DNA of 64,000 bases from an uncultured Candidatus Nitrosopumilus sp. (GTDB lineage Archaea; Thermoproteota; Nitrososphaeria; Nitrososphaerales; Nitrosopumilaceae), in NCBI GenBank assembly GCA_951812645.1, contig CATOSM010000001.1, forward strand, positions 1,715,560-1,779,559. The letters run 5' to 3'. The position numbers and the translations under genes are program-made. The notes under the pieces are model-generated. The model was given only the letters and a program-made list of their open reading frames with translations. It searched no databases and had not been told where the DNA came from. Shown piece after piece: positions 9,536 through 18,679 of this stretch; position 1 is the stretch's first letter; each line of letters starts with the position of its first letter.

Positions 9536-9814
9536 TCATTCTAGGGAATTTAGAATTTTAGCCAAATCGATATCATTTTTCGTAATGCCTCCCGCATCAT
9601 GGGTAGTCAATTCTATGGTGATTTTGTTGTATGCGTTAAGCCATTCTGGGTGATGGTCCATTTTTTCAATCTCCATGGCCGCTCTGGCCATAAAACCGAA
9701 TGCCTGGCTAAAGCTCTCGAATTGGAATTCTTTGCGAAGTTTTTCATTAACAACACTCCATCCCGATAGATTCTCCAGCTGCCCGTCTATGTCTGTTTGC
9801 GATAGCCGCATCAT
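9536..9814 (-). CDS. pterin-4a-carbinolamine dehydratase family protein
   Basis: 92 residues, the usual full length. The signature is clear in the C-terminal half: [20 protein letters not shown] then [15 protein letters not shown], with the catalytic HH pair and the TxDxGG loop. The family dehydrates 4a-hydroxytetrahydropterin for cofactor recycling. It lies upstream of the pterin-synthase-like gene but has a gap of 68 bases with its own TATA-like signal, so the two may be separate units. The start has two Met codons in a row; the first is used. Archaeal substrate uncertain. Confidence 0.9.
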   Translation of the reverse strand: MMRLSQTDIDGQLENLSGWSVVNEKLRKEFQFESFSQAFGFMARAAMEIEKMDHHPEWLNAYNKITIELTTHDAGGITKNDIDLAKILNSLE

Positions 9815-9883
9815 GATATCTTAAAAACAACGCCAAATTAAAAGATTGATTCATTACCCTTTGGAATCCTTCCGTGATAGGTA

Positions 9884-10648
9884 ATGGACGAATTAAGCCA
9901 AGAATTGCTTGAGAACATACAGAATTCTATTTCAGAGACTGTTGATCAAAAGAAGATTGGCATTGCGTTTTCTGGCGGCGTTGACAGTACGCTGATTGCC
10001 AAAATCTGCTCAGACATGAGTTATGACGTTGCATTGCTGACAGTCGGGTTTCCTGAATCCCATGATGTCTTGTTTGCAAAGCAGGTAAACGAGCATCTGA
10101 AATACTCCCATCATATCTTGGAAATTGATTCAGAAATGTTTCCTAGACTTTCCTCAAAGATTAACGAAATGATAGAAACTGATAACCCGTCTTGGAATGA
10201 AAACTGCATCGCCTTTCATTATGTTTCCAAGTTGGCAAACAGTCTGGATCTTGATACCGTGATTACCGCAAACGGAATAGACGAATTATTTTGTGGCTAC
10301 AACGCATATAGGGAAGCGTTTTCCGGGGGCGAGTCTAAAATCAACAAAGTCATGCTTGCCAAATTAGACAACGAGTTAAAGATGATGAAGGCTGTAAACC
10401 TAGTCGCATCCGAATTCAATGTTAGAATCCTGCAGCCGCTGCTCTCACCAGAGTTCATCGAATATGCTAAAACTATCCCCATTTCCCAAAAAATTCACGA
10501 CTCTGAAGATCTGTATCGCAAGCATATCGTTAGAAAACTGGCCGGTGAAGTAGGTGTTCCAGAAATTTCCTGTACAAAGAGAAAAAAGGCCCTGCAATAC
10601 GGCTCTAAAATTCACAAGGCTTTGATGAAAACTAGGCAAGCTTGCTGA
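9884..10648 (+). CDS. asparagine-synthase-like ATP-pyrophosphatase domain protein
   Basis: 254 residues. The PP-loop SGGVDS lies at 30-35 and a second synthetase-type motif reads NGIDELFCGYNAYREAF. This matches the C-terminal synthetase domain of asparagine synthase, but there is no N-terminal glutaminase domain, so the amide donor and acceptor are unknown. It may adenylate a carboxylate with free ammonia, or act on another substrate. It is divergent from the pterin dehydratase and overlaps the purB stop convergently by 17 bases. Confidence 0.8.
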   Translation: MDELSQELLENIQNSISETVDQKKIGIAFSGGVDSTLIAKICSDMSYDVALLTVGFPESHDVLFAKQVNEHLKYSHHILEIDSEMFPRLSSKINEMIETDNPSWNENCIAFHYVSKLANSLDLDTVITANGIDELFCGYNAYREAFSGGESKINKVMLAKLDNELKMMKAVNLVASEFNVRILQPLLSPEFIEYAKTIPISQKIHDSEDLYRKHIVRKLAGEVGVPEISCTKRKKALQYGSKIHKALMKTRQAC

Positions 10649-12002
10649 CTGTTTTCCTGACTGACTTTTCTACATTGCTGATGATTGCAGGTGATGCGCC
10701 AAGATGCTTTTCTGGCGAGAATATTGCATCTATTTCCCTGTCTGTCAATTTCGAAGTGAACGCCCTGTCTTTTTTTATCGCGTCTTTGTAAGGCATTCCT
10801 TTGTCGCTTGCTTCAAATGCCACCCTTTGAACGTCCCTGTATGCGACAAACCTCGGTATTCCTTTTTTGATCAACGCCTCCAAGACAAACTCTGCAAAGA
10901 TCTGTCCCTTTGTAACGTACAGGTTGTCTGCAATTCTCTTCTCATCTACCATCAAGTTTGAAACTATTCCAGTCATGGCTTCTAGCATCTCATCCACCAG
11001 AATCGATACCGTTGGAATCAGGAATCTTTCGTTGGCTGAATTTGAAAGATCCCGTTCATGCCATAGTGGAATGTTCTCAAAAGCCAGTGCGACTTGGCTC
11101 CTGACTAATCTTGACAACGATGAGACCCTCTCACTTTTGATCGGATTTCTTTTCACAGGAACTGCACTGCTTCCCATCTGCCCTTTTTTGAACTGTTCTG
11201 CGACCTCCCCTATCTCGGTTCTTTGCAAATTTCTAACTTCAGTTGCAATTTTCTCCAGCGTGGCCCCAATCAGCGCCAATTCAAACACATACTCGGCATA
11301 TCTTTCTCTTGGGACTACCTGTGTTGCAACCTCTGCCGGAAATAACCTCAGCCGTCTTGCAGCTCGTCTTTGTACCTCAAGTGACTTTGCACCCATCAGG
11401 GAACCGGTACCTACAACCCCTAACGTCTTACAGATCAAGATTCTTTTCTTAATCTCCTCAATCCTTTCCACATGTTTTGCCATTTCCGCAGCCCAGTTTG
11501 CAAATTTTAATCCGAACGAAATTATGCTGGCATGCTGTCCGTGTGTTCTTCCTACCGCTGGAACCTTTGCGTGCTTTACGGCCTTTTTTGCAAGCATCGA
11601 TGCCATCCTTGCCACTTTTGGCTCAATAACCTGCAAGGCATCCCTCATTTGCATTGAATTGCTTGTGTCAACTAAATCATTGCTAGTAAGACCGTAGTGA
11701 ATCCACGGCCTTGCATTTTTGGAACATTTCTCACTTAGCGATTCAACCAGAGCGGCAGTATCATGATCACTTTTTGCTTCCAACTGCTTAATTCTTTTTG
11801 CAGTGATCTTCCCATACATTGCGGCCTTGAATATCTCCTTGCCCGCGCTTTTTGAAATCATGCCTGTCTCACTTTGGGAAACTGCAGCTGCCCCCTCAAT
11901 CTCTAGCTGATAATCGACTTTCCTCTGTTCACTGAAAATTTCCAACATCTCCCTGGTCCCATAACGGCCATTATCGATAGGTAAAATCGCCAATGGCTGC
12001 AT
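10632..12002 (-). CDS. purB: adenylosuccinate lyase
   Basis: 456 residues, typical length. The fumarase-superfamily signature GSSAVPVKRNPIKSE is present, as are GLTSNDLVDTSN and GRTHGQHAS, which hold the active-site residues. The enzyme acts twice in purine synthesis, releasing fumarate from SAICAR and from adenylosuccinate. The partner enzyme purA is at 60224. The start MQPLAILPIDNGRYGT matches the family N terminus. Confidence 0.95.
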   Translation of the reverse strand: MQPLAILPIDNGRYGTREMLEIFSEQRKVDYQLEIEGAAAVSQSETGMISKSAGKEIFKAAMYGKITAKRIKQLEAKSDHDTAALVESLSEKCSKNARPWIHYGLTSNDLVDTSNSMQMRDALQVIEPKVARMASMLAKKAVKHAKVPAVGRTHGQHASIISFGLKFANWAAEMAKHVERIEEIKKRILICKTLGVVGTGSLMGAKSLEVQRRAARRLRLFPAEVATQVVPRERYAEYVFELALIGATLEKIATEVRNLQRTEIGEVAEQFKKGQMGSSAVPVKRNPIKSERVSSLSRLVRSQVALAFENIPLWHERDLSNSANERFLIPTVSILVDEMLEAMTGIVSNLMVDEKRIADNLYVTKGQIFAEFVLEALIKKGIPRFVAYRDVQRVAFEASDKGMPYKDAIKKDRAFTSKLTDREIDAIFSPEKHLGASPAIISNVEKSVRKTVSKLA

Positions 12003-12024
12003 TCTTCATACTTTGTACATAAAT

Positions 12025-12225
12025 CTAACTTCTTGTTCTCTTTTTTATGGCGGCAATTTTCTTTGAAGATCTGGCTTCTCTTGTTTTTGCCCTAGCTTTG
12101 CTGACCTTGCCTTCCTTTTTGAGAGGTTTTCCACTTCGCCTTGCAGCACGGGATGCGCCTGCTCTAACCTTGTGTTCTTTCTCCTGTCTTTCTCTCTCTT
12201 TTTCAGAAATTTTTCCTCTTGCCAT
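12025..12225 (-). CDS. small highly basic protein, function unknown
   Basis: 66 residues starting MARGKISEKERERQEKEHKV and rich in Arg/Lys/Ala throughout (for example GASRAARRSGKPLKKEGK). No cysteines and almost no hydrophobic core, so probably a helical, nucleic-acid or ribosome-associated protein. It sits upstream of purB in the same direction with a 22-base gap. I do not recognise a named family. Confidence 0.6.
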   Translation of the reverse strand: MARGKISEKERERQEKEHKVRAGASRAARRSGKPLKKEGKVSKARAKTREARSSKKIAAIKKRTRS

Positions 12226-12243
12226 ACATGTAAAATTACCTAA

Positions 12244-12443
12244 TCATAGATAAGTGATTTCACTAGCTTTATGTCCGATTCCAATCAATCGTTTTTCTAT
12301 GATTCCGGCATCCTGCAAAACCCACTCTAGGGCTTTGAAATATCCTTGTTTGAAATTTTTTCATCAATTGCCCAATCCGGATTTTATATCAATTCTGCAA
12401 GTAGCTGATTTGCTTTTCGTGTGATTACTGCCTCATCTAACAT
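12244..12443 (-). pseudogene. remnant of a small protein gene
   Basis: Reading leftwards from an ATG at 12443 gives MLDEAVITRKANQLLAELI, then an in-frame TAA, then NPDWAIDEKIS. After one frame change, YFKALEWVLQDAGIIEKRL follows and the reading runs on to a stop at 12244-12246. Both halves look like real coding sequence, so a nonsense codon plus a frameshift in an approximately 65-residue protein is the simplest reading. Family not recognised. Confidence 0.4.
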
Positions 12444-12532
12444 ACACTGGAATTATCACCGATTAATTTAAAATTATTTTACAAATCTGCTGATGATTTA
12501 AATTGGATTGAAAGAAATCTCCACCCATACTC

Positions 12533-13981
12533 ATGTCCTCTGTAAATCCAAGAAAGATTGGCGAAAATCAATACCAGATTGACGCCGATTCTAGTCTTGG
12601 AATGAAGGTGCCTGTGAGAATTTACGCCGATGAACCACTGGTTCAAAAAATGCTGTCTGACAGAACTATAGTGCAGGCACGAAATGTTGCTTCAATTCCG
12701 GGAATTGTGGGCCACAGTGTGGTATTGCCTGACGGTCACGAAGGCTACGGATTTCCAGTTGGCGGCGTTGCTGCCATGGATGCAGAAGAAGGAATGATCA
12801 GCCCTGGCGGCGTCGGTTACGATATTAACTGCGGCGTTAGACTGCTTCGTTCAAACCTATCTGAGCAAACAGTCCGCTCAAGATTAAAAGAGCTTGTCAC
12901 TGATCTTTTCAGCTCTATTCCTTCCGGTGTCGGTTCCAAGGGTGCGGTCAAGCTGACTCATTCAGAACTTGATGAAGTCTTGGTCAGAGGCGTAAACTGG
13001 GCAATCGACAATGGTTACGGCTCGTCTGATGATTCTGACGTGTGTGAAGAAAATGGCCAAATACAAAATGCTGATCCAGACAAAGTTTCTGACAAGGCAA
13101 GAAAAAGAGGTGCACCACAACTTGGAAGCCTGGGTTCTGGAAATCATTTTCTTGAAGTGCAAAAGGTTGCGGGGATACATGATGAAGAAGCAGCAAAACG
13201 AATGGGGATAGAGGAGGGAACAATTACAATTCTGATTCATTGCGGTTCTAGGGGGTTTGGTCATCAAGTATGCAGTGACTATCTTAGGGTTTCAGAGCAA
13301 GCAATGGAAAAGTATGGCATCAATCTGCCTGACAGGGAACTTGCGTGCGTTCCAAATAATTCTGAAGAAGGGGAATCTTATAGAAAAGCTATGTTCTCTG
13401 CACTGAATTTTGCTTGGAGTAACAGACAGATGCTGACTCATTGGACTAGAAACTCGTTTCAACGCGTGTTTAACCAATCTGAATCTGATCTTGACATGGG
13501 ATTAGTTTATGATGTTGCTCATAATATTGCCAAAGTGGAAAAACACAAAGTTGATGGCCAAGATCGTAGTTTGGTCGTACATAGAAAGGGTGCCACTAGG
13601 GCATTTCCTGCAAATAGGGATGAAACTCCCTTAAAATATAGGGATCTAGGCCAGCCCGTTCTGGTACCCGGCTCTATGGGCACTGCAAGCTGGATACTGC
13701 TTGGTCAGCCCAATTCCATGGATTTGAGTTTTGGTTCCACTGCCCACGGTGCAGGCAGAACCATGTCCAGATCTAAGGCTAGAAGAAACTATGCTGAAGA
13801 CGACGTAAAAAAATCCCTTGATGAGAAGGGCGTTTTTGTCAAAGCCTTGACTAGAAATGGGATTGTGGAAGAGACCCCTCAAGCATACAAGGACGTTGAT
13901 TCTGTGGTTAACGTATCTCATAATCTGGGAATTGCCACAAAAGTTGCAAAATTGGTGCCTATTGGTGTGATAAAAGGTTGA
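12533..13981 (+). CDS. rtcB: RNA-splicing ligase RtcB
   Basis: 482 residues, full length and without an intein. RtcB joins 2',3'-cyclic phosphate and 5'-OH RNA ends in archaeal tRNA splicing, using GTP and Mn2+. Motifs visible: PDGHEGYGFPVGGVAA, PGGVGYDINCGVRLLR with the metal-binding Asp and Cys, LGSLGSGNHFLEVQ, HCGSRGFGHQ, and FGSTAHGAGRTMSR with the guanylylated His. It ends in a 4-base overlap with the next gene, suggesting translational coupling. Confidence 0.97.
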   Translation: MSSVNPRKIGENQYQIDADSSLGMKVPVRIYADEPLVQKMLSDRTIVQARNVASIPGIVGHSVVLPDGHEGYGFPVGGVAAMDAEEGMISPGGVGYDINCGVRLLRSNLSEQTVRSRLKELVTDLFSSIPSGVGSKGAVKLTHSELDEVLVRGVNWAIDNGYGSSDDSDVCEENGQIQNADPDKVSDKARKRGAPQLGSLGSGNHFLEVQKVAGIHDEEAAKRMGIEEGTITILIHCGSRGFGHQVCSDYLRVSEQAMEKYGINLPDRELACVPNNSEEGESYRKAMFSALNFAWSNRQMLTHWTRNSFQRVFNQSESDLDMGLVYDVAHNIAKVEKHKVDGQDRSLVVHRKGATRAFPANRDETPLKYRDLGQPVLVPGSMGTASWILLGQPNSMDLSFGSTAHGAGRTMSRSKARRNYAEDDVKKSLDEKGVFVKALTRNGIVEETPQAYKDVDSVVNVSHNLGIATKVAKLVPIGVIKG

Positions 13982-14397
13982 GCGAAGAAGATTCCGAACT
14001 AGAACGATTAAAGGCTAAGCGGCTAGCTGAAATGCAGAAAAATATTTCCAGCAAACAAGAAACTGAACCGTCTCCGGAATCTGCCAAGGAGACTGCTTTG
14101 GAGAATCCCCGTGATTCGCTTGTCAAAACACTTGGTTTTAGGGGATTGGAAGTATTGGAAAACGCAGAGTCTCAATTTCCTACGGAGACCAGAATGATCA
14201 TAGAAAAATTATCTGAAATGACCAAAACCGGAGAAATTAATGAAAGTCTTGATGGTGGAAAACTATTGACACTGTTCAGATCAGTTGGCCTAAATGTCAG
14301 AATGGAGACAAAAATCAACGTTGAACAAGACGGAAGATTTGTATCCCTAACTGACAAACTCAGCAACCAGTCGCCAAATGACGGTGATGAGTCATGA
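13978..14397 (+). CDS. conserved protein with a PDCD5-like N terminus
   Basis: 139 residues from a TTG start at 13978 that overlaps the rtcB stop. The first 20 residues, EDSELERLKAKRLAEMQKN, resemble the N-terminal helix of PDCD5-family DNA-binding proteins. The C-terminal half (KTLGFRGLEVLENAESQFP to VRMETKINVEQDGRFVSL) does not clearly match PDCD5, so the assignment is weak. It is linked to rtcB and to the next gene by short overlaps, suggesting an operon of RNA-related function. Confidence 0.6.
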   Translation: MSEEDSELERLKAKRLAEMQKNISSKQETEPSPESAKETALENPRDSLVKTLGFRGLEVLENAESQFPTETRMIIEKLSEMTKTGEINESLDGGKLLTLFRSVGLNVRMETKINVEQDGRFVSLTDKLSNQSPNDGDES

Positions 14398-14705
14398 ACA
14401 TTGTTTTGGAAATTGGAACAAAAAACTATTCCGATGATCTGCTATCCATAAAAAAAGCACTGTCCCATATGGAGAGCTTGGTAGGCGGATACAACGGATA
14501 TGCCCTAGGTGAGCCCTCATCAAAATTTGGATGGACATTTTTCAAAGTGGCTTTTAAACCAAACTTACAAACCGGCATAGGGGAAAAGTTTTCTGACATG
14601 ATAGAAAGATATCGGGGAAATGATCATACGGAAAAATTTGCAGAATTTATGACGGATTATTTTGCCTCCAAAGGCTGTGAAGTCAAAACAAAAATTTCCG
14701 ACTAG
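14394..14705 (+). CDS. conserved protein of unknown function in the rtcB operon
   Basis: 103 residues beginning [19 protein letters not shown] and ending [11 protein letters not shown]. It looks like a compact alpha/beta protein with no membrane segment or metal motif. An ATGA overlap joins it to the preceding gene, and its stop overlaps the convergent uS11 gene by 4 bases. Family not recognised. Confidence 0.65.
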   Translation: MNIVLEIGTKNYSDDLLSIKKALSHMESLVGGYNGYALGEPSSKFGWTFFKVAFKPNLQTGIGEKFSDMIERYRGNDHTEKFAEFMTDYFASKGCEVKTKISD

Positions 14706-15205
14706 ACCCTTCTTCCTCTTTTTCCGCCCTTCTTTCTGGTGGTGTCATGAGGAATTGGCGTTACATCGTCTATTCGTCCAATTTTGAACCCGCCTCTTGC
14801 TAACGCCCTAATTGCGGCTTGTGCACCTGGACCGGGCACTCTGGAACCAACCCCGCCGACTGCGCGAACCCTGATGTGAAATCCCGTGAATCCCTTGGTT
14901 CTTGCAGATTCGACAACCGCATTTGCAGCCTTCATGGCAGCAAAGGGTGACGATTCGTATCTGTCTGCATTGACATGAATTCCACCAGAACTAATTGACA
15001 CTGTTTCTCCGCCAGTAAGATCAGTCATGTGGATAATTGTATTGTTATAGCTGCTGTAAATATGAGCAATTCCCCATTTTTCCGGGCCTTCTTTTTTTGT
15101 CTCTGGTTGGGATTTTGATTCCACAGCAGCTTCTGATTCAGCCTTGGTCTCTTCAACTGTAGATTCCGTCCCTTCCGCTTTTATCTCAGCTTCGACTTCT
15201 GACAA
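14702..15205 (-). CDS. rps11: small ribosomal subunit protein uS11
   Basis: The core (about residues 43-167) is a typical uS11: [39 protein letters not shown] and the basic end [10 protein letters not shown]. It binds 16S rRNA on the platform. It differs from most archaeal copies by an acidic N-terminal extension of some 42 residues rich in Glu, Ala and Ser. The frame begins at a TTG (15203-15205); I keep this start because no ATG or GTG precedes the core in a better position, though the exact start is uncertain. It stands alone, not in a ribosomal operon. Confidence 0.93.
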   Translation of the reverse strand: MSEVEAEIKAEGTESTVEETKAESEAAVESKSQPETKKEGPEKWGIAHIYSSYNNTIIHMTDLTGGETVSISSGGIHVNADRYESSPFAAMKAANAVVESARTKGFTGFHIRVRAVGGVGSRVPGPGAQAAIRALARGGFKIGRIDDVTPIPHDTTRKKGGKRGRRV

Positions 15206-15322
15206 TGTCTACTCAGGCCTTAAGGGGTTTAAAATACATTGATTTTTCAATCTTGCCCTGCTTTGGATACCTGGCTCCAAATCAACGACTATTCATATAC
15301 TGCCTTTGCTTGGTTGCATCAA

Positions 15323-15643
15323 ATGACATCAATCCTGCCATTGGCAATTGGAATAGCGATTGCGACTGCCTTGATGGCTTCCGTGGCAACTCATTTTTTA
15401 ACGCCTCTCAATGATTCGGGCTTATCTCCTCAGGAGCAAAACTGCCAAGAAATTGCCAATGAGGGATATGCAATCCATGCAATCTATCCTGATTCCCATC
15501 CGGACGAACTTCCCAATGACGATTTTCAACGCTTGATGTATCTTGACCAATTATGGATTACTGAATGCGTTAACGTGCTTCCCGCCGAATCTGTTTTTAG
15601 CATTGCAAATAACGTTGAACGGGATTTCTCCCACGGTGAATAG
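15323..15643 (+). CDS. small single-pass membrane protein, unknown function
   Basis: 106 residues from ATG 15323. The N-terminal membrane segment is SILPLAIGIAIATALMASVA; the rest is a soluble, acidic domain probably outside the cell, with two cysteines (in QEQNCQEIAN and WITECVNVL). The frame is open further upstream to 15239, but the membrane segment sits best at the N terminus from 15323. It stops next to the convergent thiL stop. Confidence 0.6.
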   Translation: MTSILPLAIGIAIATALMASVATHFLTPLNDSGLSPQEQNCQEIANEGYAIHAIYPDSHPDELPNDDFQRLMYLDQLWITECVNVLPAESVFSIANNVERDFSHGE

Positions 15644-16594
15644 TTATCCAAAATGCTTCCAACCCAAACCCTTCAAACGAATCAAACCCTCCTTCTTTTC
15701 AACATGAACCCCTTTGCCTGAGGTAACGTGACCAATTTCCATGATGGGCGTTTTCAACAACCTTGCATTTTTTTCTATGATTTTTTTATGCTTTGGCGAT
15801 ATGGTAAATACAAACTCATATTCTTCGCCACCGTGAAAAACCAGACTTTCCAAATTCAATCTATGGCATTTTACAAAGTCCTCTAGATCCTTTAGAACTG
15901 GAATCTTGTTGACAACGAATTTTTTTCCGCTCTGTTTTGACATCTCATTTAATGTGGCAGATAACCCGTCGCTTGAATCCATTGACGATGAAAAATACTT
16001 TTTACTTTTTACCCCAAAATCTATTGGGGGCTTTGGCTTGGTTATTGATTTTAATGCCTTGTTTACAAAAGGCCCTTTCCCTTTCTTCTTGTCTAGAAGC
16101 ATGCTCAGTCCTGCAGGCGTATATCCAAATGGGCCTGTAACAAGGATCAAATCCCCTTTCTTTGCATTTTTTCTGCTTACCATGCTGTCGGCAATTCCAA
16201 ATAGGCATACGTTGAAGGCAATCTCCTTGCCCCCGTTTGTATCTCCTCCCAATATCGAAATACCGAATTCCTTAGAAGCTTTTTTGAATCCTGAAACAAT
16301 CTCATCAATTTCCGGGCGTGAAATCGTCTTTGGAAGATTTACCGAAATCATTCCGTATTTTGGCTTGATTCCTTTTGCAGCAAAGTCACTCACGCATGCC
16401 ACGATACTTTTCCGTGCCGCATCCGACAGCCTCATCTTAGATGGGATGTCCGTACTTTGGACCATCGTGTCTGTTTTTGCAACAATTTTCGTTCCTTTGA
16501 AATTAAAAATTTCCACATCCTCGGAATTAAAATTTGACCTGCCAAATCCCTTTTGAAAAATTCCAATTATTCCAGTCTCATCTAATTTTCTCAT
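15644..16594 (-). CDS. thiL: thiamine-monophosphate kinase
   Basis: 316 residues, family length. ThiL phosphorylates thiamine phosphate to the pyrophosphate cofactor. Seen: the N-terminal GIIGIFQKGF, a metal-binding DTMVQSTDIP, ACVSDFAAKGIKPKYG and ILGGDTNGG of the AIR-synthase-like fold, and SSMDSSDGLSATLNEM in the C-terminal half. Its start overlaps the end of the phosphoglucosamine mutase gene by 17 bases, so the two are co-transcribed leftwards. Confidence 0.92.
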   Translation of the reverse strand: MRKLDETGIIGIFQKGFGRSNFNSEDVEIFNFKGTKIVAKTDTMVQSTDIPSKMRLSDAARKSIVACVSDFAAKGIKPKYGMISVNLPKTISRPEIDEIVSGFKKASKEFGISILGGDTNGGKEIAFNVCLFGIADSMVSRKNAKKGDLILVTGPFGYTPAGLSMLLDKKKGKGPFVNKALKSITKPKPPIDFGVKSKKYFSSSMDSSDGLSATLNEMSKQSGKKFVVNKIPVLKDLEDFVKCHRLNLESLVFHGGEEYEFVFTISPKHKKIIEKNARLLKTPIMEIGHVTSGKGVHVEKKEGLIRLKGLGWKHFG

Positions 16595-17885
16595 AGCTTT
16601 GGCTCACCAGTTCCAACGTATCCTTTACAATCTTCTTACATTTTTCTTTATTGTCCGATTCGGCTGAAACCCTAATCATGTCCTCCGTATTTGATTTTCT
16701 AACCAGAACCCAACTATCCTCGTCAATGATCCCTTTGATTCCATCCAGCGTAATCACTTCGGAATACTCTTTGGAAAGTTTGTATTTGACTTCCTCGATG
16801 ACTTTATCATGAAAATCCGAATCGATTCTAGTTTTATCTCTTATTTGATTGTAACCTTGCATATAGCTTAGGATTTCTGTAAATTGCGCAGTGCCTAACA
16901 TCGATGCAATCAATCCACTTGTAAGCAACCCTTCCCTGCAATAATTGAACTCCGGTAAAATGAAGCCCCCGCTGCTTCCTTCGCCCCCAGCCTGCGCGTT
17001 ATCTTTTAACATGAGATCCATTACGTTTGCTTCCCCCACTTTGGATCTTTGTACAGATCCCCCCTTCTCCCTGATGAATTTTTCAACAGAAACACTCGTG
17101 TCTATGCTTAGCACAAATTTTTTGCAGCCCAATTCTAACGATCTTGCAACCCCCAACCCCAATGTCACATCTGGTGTTTGCCTTTCTCCGTTTCTGACCA
17201 CAACCAATCGATCTCCGTCCAGATCAAATGCAAATCCGATATCCTTCTTGCCTGTTGTAGCTATCAATCCTGACAAGCTATCTGACGTCGGGTCTGGCCC
17301 TCTCGTGGATGCAGAAACATCTTCGTTGATGACTGTGACATTGCATCCGACTCTTCTTAATAACTCTGAGGCAAAACCTTTGGCTGCCCCTCCGCCTATA
17401 TCTACCACGATCTCGGGACTATTTTCCACATCCCCTATGATCTTTTTTGCATCATCAATGTACGATGTTGACAAATCGATCTGCGTTCCAATTCCTCTTT
17501 TTGGTATTTCTTGGCGTTCTATGATTCGGGGAAGCTCTTTCTCATTGATTCCCCTTCCGTTAATAACGAATTTCATTCCGTTCCATTCCAATGGATTGTG
17601 TGATGACGAAATCATTATCCCTGCACCGTAATTCCTGGCTTCTCTAAAAACCACTGGCGTGGGAGCCGTTTCTAAATTGAAAACATCTATGCCGTTTTTC
17701 ATTAACGCGGCACTGGCAGTATCTTTTAGCATTTGGCCTGACGGCCTAGTATCTTTGCCAATCACGCATTTTTTTGATTCTACTAACGATGAAAAATTGT
17801 TGCAAAATTCCAATACATCTCTTAGATTAAGATCCTCCCCAAATATCCCTCTGATTCCTGAAATTGTTTTTTTCATCCAGTCCAT
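16578..17885 (-). CDS. phosphoglucosamine mutase/phosphomannomutase family protein
   Basis: 435 residues from ATG 17885 (MDWMKKTISGIRGIFG; a second Met at 17876 is equally possible). The alpha-D-phosphohexomutase motifs are present: ISSSHNPLEWNG with the phosphoserine, DLDGDRL for Mg2+, and GEGSSGGF for sugar binding. It probably interconverts glucosamine 6- and 1-phosphate or a related hexose phosphate. The frame extends upstream through the opposite-strand tRNA-Thr gene, which cannot be coding, so the later start is used. Confidence 0.9.
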   Translation of the reverse strand: MDWMKKTISGIRGIFGEDLNLRDVLEFCNNFSSLVESKKCVIGKDTRPSGQMLKDTASAALMKNGIDVFNLETAPTPVVFREARNYGAGIMISSSHNPLEWNGMKFVINGRGINEKELPRIIERQEIPKRGIGTQIDLSTSYIDDAKKIIGDVENSPEIVVDIGGGAAKGFASELLRRVGCNVTVINEDVSASTRGPDPTSDSLSGLIATTGKKDIGFAFDLDGDRLVVVRNGERQTPDVTLGLGVARSLELGCKKFVLSIDTSVSVEKFIREKGGSVQRSKVGEANVMDLMLKDNAQAGGEGSSGGFILPEFNYCREGLLTSGLIASMLGTAQFTEILSYMQGYNQIRDKTRIDSDFHDKVIEEVKYKLSKEYSEVITLDGIKGIIDEDSWVLVRKSNTEDMIRVSAESDNKEKCKKIVKDTLELVSQSYEKIR

Positions 17886-17929
17886 TTCGGAAAGGCTTTT
17901 TATTAACTCTGATGGACTTATCCAAACGT

Positions 17930-18003
17930 GCCTTGGTAGCTCAGCCTGGTAGAGCGAACGCCTCGTAAGCGTTAGGTCGCGGGCTCGTATCCCGCTCAAG
18001 GCT
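17930..18003 (+). tRNA. tRNA-Thr (anticodon CGT)
   Basis: Cloverleaf visible: acceptor GCCTTGG pairs with TCAAGGC, D-arm with GGTAGAG, anticodon stem AACGC/GCGTT around the loop CTCGTAA giving anticodon CGT, and T-arm GCGGG/CCCGC. Discriminator T, CCA not encoded, no intron. The T73 discriminator is usual for archaeal tRNA-Thr. It lies on the strand opposite the phosphoglucosamine mutase gene, 44 bases from that gene's start. Confidence 0.95.
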
Positions 18004-18035
18004 TTGTTAGTTTTTTAAAAATATTGAGATGATGA

Positions 18036-18119
18036 CTAGGACGGCTCATCAAAGGTTTCGATGTCTGTTTCCAGCTCTTTTCCTAAACCTTCCCACCATT
18101 GTTTTGTCTGTTCTGCCAA
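18036..18119 (-). CDS. possible 27-residue peptide
   Basis: From a TTG at 18119 the frame reads MAEQTKQWWEGLGKELETDI and ends FDEPS. The amphipathic, acidic composition with a double Trp looks protein-like, and an in-frame stop lies only two codons upstream, so it cannot be longer. Start codon and reality uncertain. Family not recognised. Confidence 0.35.
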   Translation of the reverse strand: MAEQTKQWWEGLGKELETDIETFDEPS

Positions 18120-18208
18120 GTACTCCCCTCACAGTCTACCTGGAATCGTCCTTTATAGATCTGTCGGTTGACTGTCTGTTGATTAACCCCTGACAATTTC
18201 TAAAAAAA

Positions 18209-18397
18209 TTACCTGTTCACTTCCTCTTTCTTGTTCTTCATTTTTCTATAGACAATTATCAAAAGTGTTGCACCTGCACAACCCCAGAACAATTCAGACG
18301 TTCCATTTTTTATTCCATATGGCACGAATACCCCTACAAAACCCAAAGTCATTATGGCAACCAGTCCCAATCCCGCGATTTCCAGTACTTTTGCCAT
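18209..18397 (-). CDS. small two-segment membrane protein
   Basis: 62 residues: MAKVLEIAGLGLVAIMTLGF starts one hydrophobic segment (about 6-28), ELFWGCAGATLLIIVYRKM a second (about 35-52), then a lysine-rich cytoplasmic tail. Function unknown. It is divergent from a similar small membrane protein gene at 18457, the two sharing a 59-base promoter region. Confidence 0.65.
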   Translation of the reverse strand: MAKVLEIAGLGLVAIMTLGFVGVFVPYGIKNGTSELFWGCAGATLLIIVYRKMKNKKEEVNR

Positions 18398-18456
18398 CTT
18401 ATTCCAATGATTTCCTTAAATCAAAAAGATATATGGTTTTGTAAAACAGTCCCTTA

Positions 18457-18675
18457 GTGGACAAATACCTGCTTGTAATCTTGATTTTCATGGTTGTGAC
18501 TATTCCGATTGCGTTCTTTGAACCGTCTACTGGCAAACTCAGAGATCCTCCCTTCTTTACACTGATGTGGGCTGCAATTGCAGGAATAATCATAATCGTC
18601 CTTTATAGCTCCTTTAAGGAAAGGACAGAACGCAGGCAAGCCAACGAGAAAAGAAGGCGAAGATCTAGAAAATAA
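18457..18675 (+). CDS. small two-segment membrane protein with basic tail
   Basis: 72 residues from a GTG at 18457. Membrane segments YLLVILIFMVVTIPIAFF and LMWAAIAGIIIIVLYSSF are followed by a strongly basic tail (RRQANEKRRRRSRK). Topology predicts both ends inside. Function unknown. It ends 4 bases from the convergent winged-helix gene. Confidence 0.65.
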   Translation: MDKYLLVILIFMVVTIPIAFFEPSTGKLRDPPFFTLMWAAIAGIIIIVLYSSFKERTERRQANEKRRRRSRK

Positions 18676-18679
18676 CTTT

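Noticed and set aside
10867-11697. Long open frame (276 codons) on the plus strand opposite purB
   Set aside because: Fully antisense to a clearly recognised purB; residue pattern is that of a reversed-strand shadow.
15906-17631. Long plus-strand frames opposite thiL and the phosphoglucosamine mutase gene
   Set aside because: Antisense to well-supported genes with intact motifs.
17886-17999. N-terminal extension of the phosphoglucosamine mutase frame to 17999
   Set aside because: It would run through the opposite-strand tRNA-Thr gene, and the family N terminus starts at MDWMKKTISGIRG.
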